31,409 bases of DNA, taken from a virus. The notes beneath the pieces are model-generated. The model saw nothing but the letters and a program-made list of their open reading frames with translations, was not told the DNA's origin and did no database searches. Shown here one piece after another: positions 1-6,015 of the stretch. A program made the position numbers and the translations under genes. The DNA is taken from positions 1 through 31,409 of the IMG/VR virus record IMGVR_UViG_3300008448_000390; one strand, written 5' to 3'. Every line of letters starts with the position of its first letter. The first letter of the stretch is position 1.

Positions 1-114
1 TTTACAAAAATATATTTGTAAAAGTTATAAAGCAAAAATAGAATATTTATATAAAGATAATAATTATGAAGCGTATGATTATGAAGAAAATATTACTGAA
101 ATGTTTAGATCTAA
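1..114. repeat. Terminal direct repeat, left copy (114 bp)
   Basis: Bases 1-114 are identical to 31296-31409. This indicates a circular or circularly permuted molecule, or a true short terminal repeat. The repeat lies inside a coding sequence that becomes complete only when the ends are joined. That favours an assembly overlap of a circular or permuted genome over a packaged terminal repeat. Confidence 0.95.
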
Positions 115-205
115 AAAATCTCTTTTTAAAAAATTAAATAATATAATAAATGAAAAAATTAATTTAAATAAACTAAAAGTAGATTTCAAAAATAAAATAG
201 GATAA
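1..205 (+). CDS. 3' part of junction-spanning small protein
   Basis: The reading frame is open from base 2 and stops with TAA at 203-205. When the ends are joined it continues the ORF that starts at 31186, giving one 104-residue protein. The part here is rich in Lys, Asn, Tyr and Ile and has no membrane segment. The start, the domain and the two related genes are described under the 31186 entry. Confidence 0.8.
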   Translation, partial: LQKYICKSYKAKIEYLYKDNNYEAYDYEENITEMFRSKKSLFKKLNNIINEKINLNKLKVDFKNKIG

Positions 206-213
206 ATAAATGC

Positions 214-242
214 TTGACCGTAATAAATAAGCAAAACATTAT
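214..242 (+). promoter_or_regulatory. Candidate sigma70-type promoter
   Basis: TTGACC (214-219) is followed after 17 bases by CATTAT (237-242), matching the -35/-10 spacing of housekeeping promoters. It would start a transcript near 249, covering the structured leader and the genes from 545 onward. This is motif evidence only. Confidence 0.5.
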
Positions 243-292
243 AGCATTACATTTATAGTCATAAGCACGAGCATCCAAAAAAACACAAAAAT

Positions 293-329
293 AATAGTGG
301 TTGTCATGAGATTCATGATGACCACTATT
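293..329. repeat. 17-bp inverted repeat / hairpin
   Basis: Bases 293-309 pair with 313-329 around a GAT loop. All 17 positions pair, two of them as G-U wobbles in RNA. On the plus strand it is followed only by TCGAG, so it is not a standard terminator. On the minus strand it is followed by a T-rich run, but no leftward gene enters it. Confidence 0.8.
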
Positions 330-430
330 TCGAGTCAGGATCTTAAAAAGAAATTTGAAAATCTTGAAGACAACCAAATAAATTTATTTTAACTTTACAA
401 AAAAACCAAGCGACATAATATAGCACTAAG

Positions 431-471
431 CCCGATGCCCATACATCGGGTGGATCTTTATGGGAAGATTT
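431..471 (+). promoter_or_regulatory. Tandem hairpins with complementary loops (predicted kissing-loop RNA)
   Basis: Hairpin A: CCCGATG (431-437) pairs with CATCGGG (444-450), loop CCCATA (438-443). Hairpin B: ATCTT (454-458) pairs with AAGAT (465-469), extendable by two G-U pairs, loop TATGGG (459-464). The two six-base loops are exact reverse complements, so they could pair as a kissing complex. It lies in the leader about 75 bases before the 545 start codon. Confidence 0.6.
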
Positions 472-544
472 TTAATTTGGGAACCTACCTAATAATATCC
501 ACTCTATATATGGCACTCGGCAAAATTTAGCTGAGGAGCTAACA

Positions 545-817
545 ATGAAACCAAGAAAAAACAATTTTAAAATCAATGACGAGGTATGTTTTATATATGG
601 TCATGATATTGCATTTGGATATATCAAAAAGAATGATCCTGCCAATACCAATTGCTACATAGTAAGATTTATTGATTCCGAAGAAACCATAGATGATATA
701 TCAATAGTATATGTAAATTTATATAAAAAGCCACAAGATTTAGTAAATAGTTTATATTTACGATCTAAAGAAACTCGTAAATTTTTTAGAGAAAGCTTTA
801 GGGAGAAAAAGATATGA
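545..817 (+). CDS. Small hypothetical protein, SH3-like pattern
   Basis: A 90-residue protein of unknown function. Its N-terminal 30 residues (F-K-I-N-D-E-V-C-F-I-Y-G, then G-Y-I-K-K) resemble the start of the products at 6656 and 31186, suggesting a small beta-barrel of the kind that begins with a basic residue-G/N-D-x-V/C-F. The C-terminus is basic. The start has a good site (GAGGAG), which lies in the loop of a small hairpin. The stop overlaps the next ATG (ATGA), so translation is likely coupled to the BRO-N gene. Confidence 0.75.
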   Translation: MKPRKNNFKINDEVCFIYGHDIAFGYIKKNDPANTNCYIVRFIDSEETIDDISIVYVNLYKKPQDLVNSLYLRSKETRKFFRESFREKKI

Positions 818-1518
818 ATGAATTACAATTATTTAACTTTGAAGAAAAAGAAATAAAAACAATACAAATAAATAATGAGATTTATTTTGTAGGAAAAGAT
901 ATTTGCAATATATTGGAACTTGCAGACGTAAGTAAGGCAATAAGTAGACTTGATGAAGATGAGAAGCTGATAAGAACATTATTCCTATCAGGTCAAAACA
1001 GGGAAGTTTTATTTATAAATGAATCAGGTCTTTACTCTTTAGTTTTAACAAGTCGTAAACCAGAGGCAAAAAGATTTAAAAAATGGGTCACTAGCGAAGT
1101 TATCCCATCCATCCGAAAAACTGGAGGTTACAATTCAAACGATACCAAGATTGATAGACTTATAGAATTAATGATGCAAACTAATTCTAATTTAACTGCA
1201 TTGGTCAATAATCTAGCAATTAAGCATGAACCAAAAGTAGAAACATCTAAGTACTTTCAACCTTCATTCTCAAGCAATTCTAATGATGACATTCATCTTT
1301 ACCATAGGATTACTATCTATGGAAAGAAGTTTAGACCAGACTTGGATCAATCTCAGATTAGAGACAGAGCAAAAGAAATAGGAATGATGGCAAGTAGACT
1401 TTCTAAAGAGAGAAATATTCAGATTATCAAGGAAGACAATTTGGATGGAAGATTTCAGAATAAGATTTCCTACTATCACCAAAATGTATTGAAAGAAGTA
1501 TTTGACTTAATATTTTAG
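814..1518 (+). CDS. BRO-N domain antirepressor-like protein
   Basis: A 234-residue protein. Residues 1-105 match the BRO family N-terminal domain: an F-x-G-K-D-I-C-x-I-L-E-L segment near residues 26-37, the L-D-E-D-E-K motif near 46-51, then an N-E-S-G-L-Y-S-L-V-L-x-S-R-K-P-E-A-K-x-F-K-K-W pattern. The C-terminal half carries a second, unassigned charged domain. BRO-N proteins in phages bind DNA and several act as antirepressors. Here no repressor gene is recognised, so the role may be general early regulation. ATGA overlap with the preceding gene; a hairpin (1526-1550) follows. Confidence 0.85.
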   Translation: MNELQLFNFEEKEIKTIQINNEIYFVGKDICNILELADVSKAISRLDEDEKLIRTLFLSGQNREVLFINESGLYSLVLTSRKPEAKRFKKWVTSEVIPSIRKTGGYNSNDTKIDRLIELMMQTNSNLTALVNNLAIKHEPKVETSKYFQPSFSSNSNDDIHLYHRITIYGKKFRPDLDQSQIRDRAKEIGMMASRLSKERNIQIIKEDNLDGRFQNKISYYHQNVLKEVFDLIF

Positions 1519-1525
1519 AACAAAA

Positions 1526-1550
1526 CCGAGTAGGGCAGAATCCTACTCGG
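1526..1550 (+). promoter_or_regulatory. 9-bp perfect hairpin before the replication gene
   Basis: CCGAGTAGG (1526-1534) pairs with CCTACTCGG (1542-1550) around a seven-base loop. It is followed by AAAACTTAAAC rather than T's, so it is not a usual rightward terminator. It may be an mRNA processing or attenuation element, or a leftward terminator (TTTTGTT follows on the minus strand). Confidence 0.6.
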
Positions 1551-1574
1551 AAAACTTAAACAAAAGGATAGAAC

Positions 1575-2897
1575 ATGAATAACACACCAACCGAAAAGAG
1601 CAAGCAAAAAAACGGAGAGTTTATACCAAACTTCACGCAGTACCCAAATGAGATCCTTGATGAGTGGATGCCCCACTTGTCAGGGAACCAGACCAAGATT
1701 ATGAATGTTTTTGTTCGTCAGATCTATGGCTACCACAAGGAATATGATAGAATCTCTATTAGACAGATCTCTCAGAAAACAGGAATATCTATTTCTAAAG
1801 TCTTTAAAGATGTTAAAAGTTTAATATCAATCGGATGTATTAAGATCCTAAAAAAGGGAGATAAGCACAATTCCCATCTTTACCAAATCTTAAATATTAC
1901 TGAAGAGTTACCCCAGAGGGAACACTCCAAAAGAAATAAGGGTGTTACCCCAGAGGGAACAGGGTGTTACCCTATAGGTAACTCAGGTGTTACCCCAGAG
2001 GTAACTGAAGAGTTACCCCAGAGGGAACAACAAAATAAAGAAATAAAAGAAATAAAATGTGAAATAAAGCAAACGATTCCAAATCACAGAGAACAGAGAA
2101 CAGATTTAGCCCACACATCCAAGATCGAGTCTTATTCAGTTGAGAAGCTACTAGAAAAATCCAATAACTTTCTGCAACAAGTCGGATTTGGATTTTCCAG
2201 AAATCCCAGATACATCCTAGATCAGATCTACAAGCTTCTCCCAGACGACTACCAAGTCAAAGAGGATGCCAAGGATACCGAGATCTTAAAACAAGCTATA
2301 GAACGCTTTGAGAGCGGTTCTGGAGCCGATAGGGACGCAATCTCCAAGAAACTCTTTCAGGGAGTCGAGGCAATGGCTAAACTCTATCTAATTAAAAAAT
2401 ACGGTGAGGAGTTTAGGGATGTTCTTTATCCTAAGATCTTAAACGATAACTTGATCCTTTATCTTAATTGCAATCCTACTCTCAAGTACTGTTTGCAGGG
2501 ATTTAGTAACGATATAGATGGGGTCTACTCAGAGATCAATCGAATTGTCAGAAAACGACAAGAACAAGAAGAACGGGACAGGATCAAAGAAGAACAAAGA
2601 TACCTTGAAAGGGAAAGGATCAAAGCCGAGGCACTCTCCAGACCACACTACTCGGATGAGGACATTCGTGCAATGGGATTGAGGACAGTTCCGGAACTTC
2701 TTCAGGCTATGCAGGACAAAGGGAGTAATATTGACGCACTCGATAAAAAATATCAAGCAGTTGACCAAACTATAACCGATAGAGAGAGGGAGAGGTTAGG
2801 AGAGTTACTGAGAATTAAAATTGCAAAAGGGAATTTGGATCTAAACGAAGAAAATGAGTATTTGGCATTAAATAGGAAAATAAAAGGGCATGATTGA
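1575..2897 (+). CDS. Replication initiator, lambda O-like (Phage_rep_O)
   Basis: A 440-residue protein. Residues about 14-110 have the Rep_O winged-helix pattern: F-T-Q-Y-P-N-E-I-L-D, then a L-S-x-N-Q-T-K-I-M-N-V-F-V-R-Q-I-Y-G-Y-H-K block, I-S-I-R-Q-I-S, T-G-I-S, and a final L-x-x-x-G-C-I-K-I. Residues 111-151 are encoded by five iterons, as in lambda O, where the origin lies inside the gene. The remainder is highly charged, with a predicted coiled-coil around 320-360 (R-Q-E-Q-E-E-R-D-R-I-K-E-E-Q), likely for helicase or loader contact. The start has AAGGAT. Its stop overlaps the next start. No helicase loader (P/DnaC) is certain in the window. Confidence 0.85.
   Translation: MNNTPTEKSKQKNGEFIPNFTQYPNEILDEWMPHLSGNQTKIMNVFVRQIYGYHKEYDRISIRQISQKTGISISKVFKDVKSLISIGCIKILKKGDKHNSHLYQILNITEELPQREHSKRNKGVTPEGTGCYPIGNSGVTPEVTEELPQREQQNKEIKEIKCEIKQTIPNHREQRTDLAHTSKIESYSVEKLLEKSNNFLQQVGFGFSRNPRYILDQIYKLLPDDYQVKEDAKDTEILKQAIERFESGSGADRDAISKKLFQGVEAMAKLYLIKKYGEEFRDVLYPKILNDNLILYLNCNPTLKYCLQGFSNDIDGVYSEINRIVRKRQEQEERDRIKEEQRYLERERIKAEALSRPHYSDEDIRAMGLRTVPELLQAMQDKGSNIDALDKKYQAVDQTITDRERERLGELLRIKIAKGNLDLNEENEYLALNRKIKGHD
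1907..2028. repeat. Five palindromic iterons, putative replication origin
   Basis: Five 17-bp copies of GTTACCCCAGAGGGAAC-like sequence lie at 1907-1923, 1944-1960, 1966-1982, 1989-2005 and 2012-2028. The last four are spaced 22-23 bp start to start, about two helical turns. Copies 3 and 4 have perfect GTTACC/GGTAAC arms. A purine- and A-rich, GC-poor stretch follows (2029-2072). Iterons with dyad symmetry inside an O-type gene next to an AT-rich tract is the layout of lambda ori. Confidence 0.8.
2029..2072. other. AT-rich purine tract beside iterons (candidate unwinding element)
   Basis: About 44 bases with very few C's or T-runs, consisting of repeated AAATAAA/GAAATAAA words, directly follow iteron 5. 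By analogy with lambda ori this is where the duplex would open. This rests on composition and position only. Confidence 0.55.
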
Positions 2898-3087
2898 ATT
2901 AGAGTTCGTATATGAAATCGGATATGAACTGAACGATGTTCAATTTCAAATTAATACATTAAAAAAAGCAATACTGGATAATGATATGTATTTTGCTTCC
3001 GATCTTACATATGAAATAATTCCATTGTATTGCAATAAATTAGAGATAAAAGTTAGGGCATTAAGGGATAAGTTAGAAAATGGATGA
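2890..3087 (+). CDS. Small helical protein, tandem paralogue 1
   Basis: A 65-residue acidic, predicted helical protein of unknown function. Its last ten residues (R-A-L-R-D-K-L-E-N-G) are nearly identical to those of the next gene, and both genes end in the same DNA context, AAGTTAGAAAATGGAT, where the following start codon overlaps. This indicates a small tandem duplication. The start overlaps the end of the replication gene. Confidence 0.7.
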   Translation: MIELEFVYEIGYELNDVQFQINTLKKAILDNDMYFASDLTYEIIPLYCNKLEIKVRALRDKLENG

Positions 3088-3295
3088 TGAACTATATAGA
3101 ATGTTATATGATTTAGAAGATACTTATGAAGAATGTCATTTTTATATTAATCAGATTAAAAATTTTAGTATAAAAGATCGAGATGTTAAAGGTGCAAAGC
3201 ATAGAAATAAATTATCTTTTGAGAGACTTCAAAAAATGTTAATTTATCAAATAATATTTACAAGAGCTTTGAAGGACAAGTTAGAAAATGGATAA
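3080..3295 (+). CDS. Small helical protein, tandem paralogue 2
   Basis: A 71-residue predicted helical protein, unknown function. It ends R-A-L-K-D-K-L-E-N-G, like the product of the preceding gene. Both have a similar size and an aromatic-rich N-terminal helix followed by a polar second helix. Its start overlaps the upstream stop by eight bases, and its own stop overlaps the thyX start the same way. Confidence 0.7.
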   Translation: MDDELYRMLYDLEDTYEECHFYINQIKNFSIKDRDVKGAKHRNKLSFERLQKMLIYQIIFTRALKDKLENG

Positions 3296-3995
3296 TACAG
3301 TCGAACTAATTGGAATCTATGGAGACGATGAAATTATAGCATGCAGTGCATGGACAAGCACGTCAAGAGAATTGACAGAGGAGAAGAGAGAACGTATTCC
3401 AAGATTATTAAATGATCTATGGTCTAATGGGCATGAGACACCATTTGAAAAAGGAGTAGTACACTTTCTTGTCAATTGCGACATTGCAAGTCATATCCAT
3501 CTTCTTAAGCACCGTATGTCAAGTTTGAATGCAGAAAGTGCGAGATACAAGGAATTAAAAGAGGATAAGTTTTATATTCCAAAGGATTGGATAGATTTAG
3601 AAATTACACAAGAGATTGAAATGTGCGATGGGGATGTACCATCTTACAGAGCAAACTTTCACACATGGGATAAAATCATACAAGATTTTACAGAAGAATC
3701 AAATAGATTATATCATGAATGCTTAAATCAATTAACTCCTATTCTCGGACGGAAAAGAGCTAAAGAATCAGCAAGGTATTTCAAGACTTACAACAGTCAA
3801 ATCCAGAGTGATGTCATGTTTAACATGCGAAGCTTTGCAAACTTTCTTAAACTTAGAAAATCGGAACATGCACAATTGGAAATAAATGAGATAGCCAGTC
3901 AGATGTTGGATCTAGTAAGACAGACAGGAAAATTTGAGCATACTCTTAATGCGTGGGGATATAGTAGAATAATAGACAACGGAGATATGGAATAA
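3288..3995 (+). CDS. thyX: Flavin-dependent thymidylate synthase
   Basis: A 235-residue protein, the usual length for ThyX, which converts dUMP to dTMP using FAD, NADPH and methylene-tetrahydrofolate. The signature is visible as K-H-R-M-S-S-L-N-A-E-S-A-R-Y at residues 74-87, matching RHRxxSxNExSxRY with Lys in place of the first Arg. H-E-T-P-F-E at 49-54 is the other conserved FAD-site segment. Further conserved parts are the R-x-x-Q-like Q-S-D-V-M-F-N-M-R-S-F-A-N-F-L-K-L-R stretch and the Q-L-E-I block near the end. It would supply thymidine for phage DNA. It lies in a chain of overlapping early genes and shares its start context with the preceding small gene. Confidence 0.93.
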   Translation: MDNTVELIGIYGDDEIIACSAWTSTSRELTEEKRERIPRLLNDLWSNGHETPFEKGVVHFLVNCDIASHIHLLKHRMSSLNAESARYKELKEDKFYIPKDWIDLEITQEIEMCDGDVPSYRANFHTWDKIIQDFTEESNRLYHECLNQLTPILGRKRAKESARYFKTYNSQIQSDVMFNMRSFANFLKLRKSEHAQLEINEIASQMLDLVRQTGKFEHTLNAWGYSRIIDNGDME

Positions 3996-4216
3996 TGAGT
4001 AAACAGTACTACACCAAAGCGGAAATCATAGAAAAGTTTAATATCAAGAAACATCTTTATCAATCATTAGTAAATACTGGAAAATTAAAAAGAATTAAAG
4101 TTGATGATAAAACAAACTATCATACGATAGATAATGTAGAAGAAGTTATTAAAGAGATCGAGGAGAGAAAGAAATTGAGAGTAAAAGATTGGGAAAGAGG
4201 GTATAGATCATGTTGA
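3995..4216 (+). CDS. Small HTH (excisionase/MerR-like) protein
   Basis: A 73-residue protein. The N-terminus Y-T-K-A-E-I-I-E-K-F-N-I-K-K-H-L-Y-Q-S-L-V-N-T-G-K-L (residues 6-31) fits the helix-turn-helix_17 type seen in excisionases and small phage regulators, followed by a charged helix. With no integrase present, it is more likely a transcription or replication accessory factor than a true Xis. Overlaps thyX by one base. Confidence 0.6.
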   Translation: MSKQYYTKAEIIEKFNIKKHLYQSLVNTGKLKRIKVDDKTNYHTIDNVEEVIKEIEERKKLRVKDWERGYRSC

Positions 4217-4377
4217 AAGAGATTTTGTTTATGATGTTTGCAATTATTTTTACTATGGCTTTTGGAGTATACACGATTAAGTTAGCAATCAGGAATCACA
4301 ATGGAACTTATAAAATTGAGAGAACGGTTGAACAGATTGATCCTGATTACGATAAGAAATACCCAAAGAGGAATTGA
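4210..4377 (+). CDS. Small membrane protein
   Basis: A 55-residue ORF starting at ATG 4210, overlapping the previous stop by seven bases. Residues 4-26 form one hydrophobic helix (I-L-F-M-M-F-A-I-I-F-T-M-A-F-G-V), followed by a charged tail. Function unknown; such proteins are common among phage early genes. The next gene's ribosome site (GAGG) lies in its last codons. Confidence 0.6.
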   Translation: MLKEILFMMFAIIFTMAFGVYTIKLAIRNHNGTYKIERTVEQIDPDYDKKYPKRN

Positions 4378-4378
4378 T

Positions 4379-4552
4379 ATGAAGACTGGATCTATTATTG
4401 AGTTTATATTATTTGGAGTTATCTCTTTTGCTTTTGGCTATGTTTCTGGAATGATGCCTATTTTAGATGGTATCACTTTTGGGGCTACTTATGGATTGTT
4501 ACTATTTCTGTTTATTTTTCATGACCATAAAAAAAATAATAGACATGAGTAA
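4379..4552 (+). CDS. Small two-helix membrane protein
   Basis: A 57-residue protein with two predicted membrane segments, about residues 7-25 and 31-48, and a basic C-terminus (H-D-H-K-K-N-N-R-H). The ATG at 4379 is preferred because GAGG lies about eight bases upstream. An in-frame ATG at 4301 would run through the preceding gene. Function unknown; it could be a membrane-acting early protein. Confidence 0.6.
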   Translation: MKTGSIIEFILFGVISFAFGYVSGMMPILDGITFGATYGLLLFLFIFHDHKKNNRHE

Positions 4553-4673
4553 AATGATAAATAGTATTAGTTTACCGTATCAACGGAAATTAATTAAAAT
4601 AAATCAAGGAGATAGAAACTATTTATTATGTCTGAATAGGGATGGTTGCTCATCCCTATTAAATTATAAGTAA
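4545..4673 (+). CDS. Very small hypothetical protein
   Basis: A 42-residue ORF starting at ATG 4545, which overlaps the preceding stop (ATGAGTAA). It has no recognised domain. A perfect 10-bp inverted repeat (4635-4660) lies in its 3' part, so either the peptide is unconstrained there or the region is mainly an RNA element. Coding status is uncertain. Confidence 0.4.
   Translation: MSKMINSISLPYQRKLIKINQGDRNYLLCLNRDGCSSLLNYK
4635..4660 (+). promoter_or_regulatory. 10-bp perfect hairpin
   Basis: AATAGGGATG (4635-4644) pairs fully with CATCCCTATT (4651-4660) around GTTGCT. No T-run follows on either strand, so it is not a standard terminator. It ends 13 bases before the start codon at 4674 and could protect or regulate that mRNA. 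Confidence 0.65.
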
Positions 4674-4898
4674 ATGAAAGAATTATTAAAAATATATCAA
4701 TATGCAAGAAAAAGATTCTTACAATCAGAATTAAATAAATTAACTGATATTGAGAAAGACAGAGAAATATGTTATATGATAGCATTTATTACAGTAGAAG
4801 GAAAATCAAGAAATTATACAATATTCAAGGATGCTATTGTACAGGCACAAAAAGATAATGAAATTATAAAAGCAATGAAGGATGAAATCAATGAATGA
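4674..4898 (+). CDS. Small hypothetical helical protein
   Basis: A 74-residue charged, mostly helical protein of unknown function, with no membrane segment or known motif. Its ATG directly follows the preceding stop codon, and its 3' end overlaps the Cys-rich gene, keeping it in the same transcriptional chain. Confidence 0.6.
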   Translation: MKELLKIYQYARKRFLQSELNKLTDIEKDREICYMIAFITVEGKSRNYTIFKDAIVQAQKDNEIIKAMKDEINE

Positions 4899-5136
4899 AG
4901 ATTGGAAATGTTCAAATTGTAAATTTTTTTCTTATGAGGGGAAAATAACTAAATCATATAGAGGAAATATAGAGTCTATAGTTGAATATGGAATATGTAT
5001 AAATAAAAAAACAATATTTGATGATAACAGGCAAGATGGAATAATAAGTCAATATAAAGAATTTGATGAAGACTCTTTTCAGGTAGGTATAGATTTTGGA
5101 TGTATACATTTTAAGGAAGAATCAGAATTTGAATAA
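4891..5136 (+). CDS. Cys-rich small protein, probable metal-binding
   Basis: An 81-residue protein with C-S-N-C-K-F-F near the N-terminus, a C-I-N-K motif in the middle and F-G-C-I-H-F near the end: four spaced cysteines typical of short phage zinc-binding proteins. The start at 4891 is chosen over 4882 because AAGGATG sits at proper distance, whereas the upstream ATG has no room for one. Function unknown. Confidence 0.6.
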   Translation: MNEDWKCSNCKFFSYEGKITKSYRGNIESIVEYGICINKKTIFDDNRQDGIISQYKEFDEDSFQVGIDFGCIHFKEESEFE

Positions 5137-5293
5137 TACAAAAACAAATTACAAGCTATTTCCAGAATTTCAGATGGCACTATTTGATTTCATGGGAACT
5201 ATCGGCAATGTATACGAAGAGACAGATTTGAAATTGTCAGACAGAGAAAAATTGAAAATAGCATTGATAAGAGAAAGAAATGCCAAGCAGTAA
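5129..5293 (+). CDS. Small hypothetical protein (TTG start)
   Basis: A 54-residue protein of unknown function. The TTG at 5129, with AAGGAAG nine bases upstream and an eight-base overlap of the previous stop, is a better start than the ATG at 5096, which would overlap the Cys-rich gene by 41 bases. The sequence has a hydrophobic middle (M-A-L-F-D-F-M-G) and a basic tail. Confidence 0.5.
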   Translation: MNNTKTNYKLFPEFQMALFDFMGTIGNVYEETDLKLSDREKLKIALIRERNAKQ

Positions 5294-5699
5294 TATTAGA
5301 AACAATATTGCTAAGATTAAAAGATCTCAGTATGTAAGCCAAAAGCAAAAATATGAAGAACCGTTTAAGAAGTTTTTAATATTCAATAACATAGATTTCA
5401 TCCAGGAATTTTGTCCTATACCTAACAGAAAGTTCAGAGCAGATTTCTTCCTTAAAAAATACAATACTCTTATAGAGATAGAAGGTGGGATTTGGAATCA
5501 AGGAAGACATACCAGAGGATTTGGTTATGCCAACGATGTTCGGAAATACAATGATTTTATTTTAGCAGGTTACAAGCTTATTCGTTTTACATCGGATGAC
5601 TTTATGGCTATTACAAAATATGAGTATTACATTAAAGATTATATCAAAACGACAATAGAGAAAATTACAGGAGATAAATATGCAGATAGGACATTATAA
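5280..5699 (+). CDS. PD-(D/E)XK endonuclease (Vsr/DUF559-like)
   Basis: A 139-residue protein with a restriction-endonuclease-like core: F-R-A-D-F-F-L with Asp55, then L-I-E-I-E-G-G with Glu66 and Glu68, a conserved G-R-H-T-R-x-x-G-Y-x-x-D-x-x-K-Y-N block, and the final G-Y-K-L-I-R-F-T strand. This is the arrangement of Vsr-type and DUF559-type nucleases found in many phages, which are thought to act on branched or mismatched DNA in recombination or packaging. The fold is clear; the substrate is not. ATG 5280 overlaps the previous gene and it overlaps the next by 20 bases. Confidence 0.8.
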   Translation: MPSSNIRNNIAKIKRSQYVSQKQKYEEPFKKFLIFNNIDFIQEFCPIPNRKFRADFFLKKYNTLIEIEGGIWNQGRHTRGFGYANDVRKYNDFILAGYKLIRFTSDDFMAITKYEYYIKDYIKTTIEKITGDKYADRTL

Positions 5700-6015
5700 A
5701 GACGAGAAAATTTTCCTCCATGTTCCAACACATCCAGTAGCAGAATTGGAAGTCAGGGAGAATACTCAAAGAAATGCAGACACACAACCAGACTTAAAAC
5801 TGTACTACAAAGAATTAGAAGTCGGGGCTTTGTGGAATAAGCAAAGTCAAAAAGGGCATCCATATACTACGGGACATTTTTATATCTATGATCGTAAAAT
5901 TCAGATAGTAATATTTAAAACTCAGAATGGTGGAGTGGTTAGGATTGCAGACAAGGTAGAGAAGACAGAAAAGCCCAAACCTTTTGGTGTCTACTCGGAG
6001 GAGAGTGAGTTTTGA
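5680..6015 (+). CDS. DUF736-like protein, possible ssDNA-binding
   Basis: A 111-residue protein. The segment E-V-G-A-L-W-N-K-Q-S-Q-K-G-H-P-Y-T-T-G-H-F followed by I-Q-I-V-I-F-K-T resembles the DUF736-type pattern (G-A-L-W-K-K followed by K-G-x-x-Y-x-x-G and I-x-I-V-V-F-K), an OB-like small domain. Its place beside the nuclease suggests a DNA-processing role, which is inference. Good ribosome site AGGAG. Confidence 0.55.
   Translation: MQIGHYKDEKIFLHVPTHPVAELEVRENTQRNADTQPDLKLYYKELEVGALWNKQSQKGHPYTTGHFYIYDRKIQIVIFKTQNGGVVRIADKVEKTEKPKPFGVYSEESEF

Larger units (their letters stand above)
206..544. other. 339-bp noncoding structured leader
   Basis: No convincing gene lies here; a 63-codon leftward ORF at 186-377 has no ribosome site and is judged spurious. 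The stretch contains a promoter candidate (214-242), a long hairpin (293-329), a pair of hairpins with complementary loops (431-471), and a small hairpin around the ribosome-binding site of the next gene (TTAGC and GCTAA flanking TGAGGA, about 527-542). It is best read as the 5' leader of the left early operon. Confidence 0.65.

Noticed and set aside
186-377. Leftward 63-codon ORF in the left leader
   Set aside because: No ribosome site, it covers the hairpin at 293-329 and the promoter candidate, and its Phe-rich translation is what AT-rich noncoding DNA gives.
527-545. CTGAGGA (a CUGANGA match) before the 545 gene as a second hammerhead
   Set aside because: No GAAA with flanking stems follows; the bases form a small hairpin around the Shine-Dalgarno site instead.
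1900-2030. Iteron array as a CRISPR array
   Set aside because: Repeats are 17 bp and palindromic, the gaps are only 5-6 bp (20 bp for the first), and all lie in a coding frame of the initiator.
3995-4216. True excisionase paired with an integrase
   Set aside because: No integrase or attachment-site-like repeat could be found, so only a general HTH call is made.
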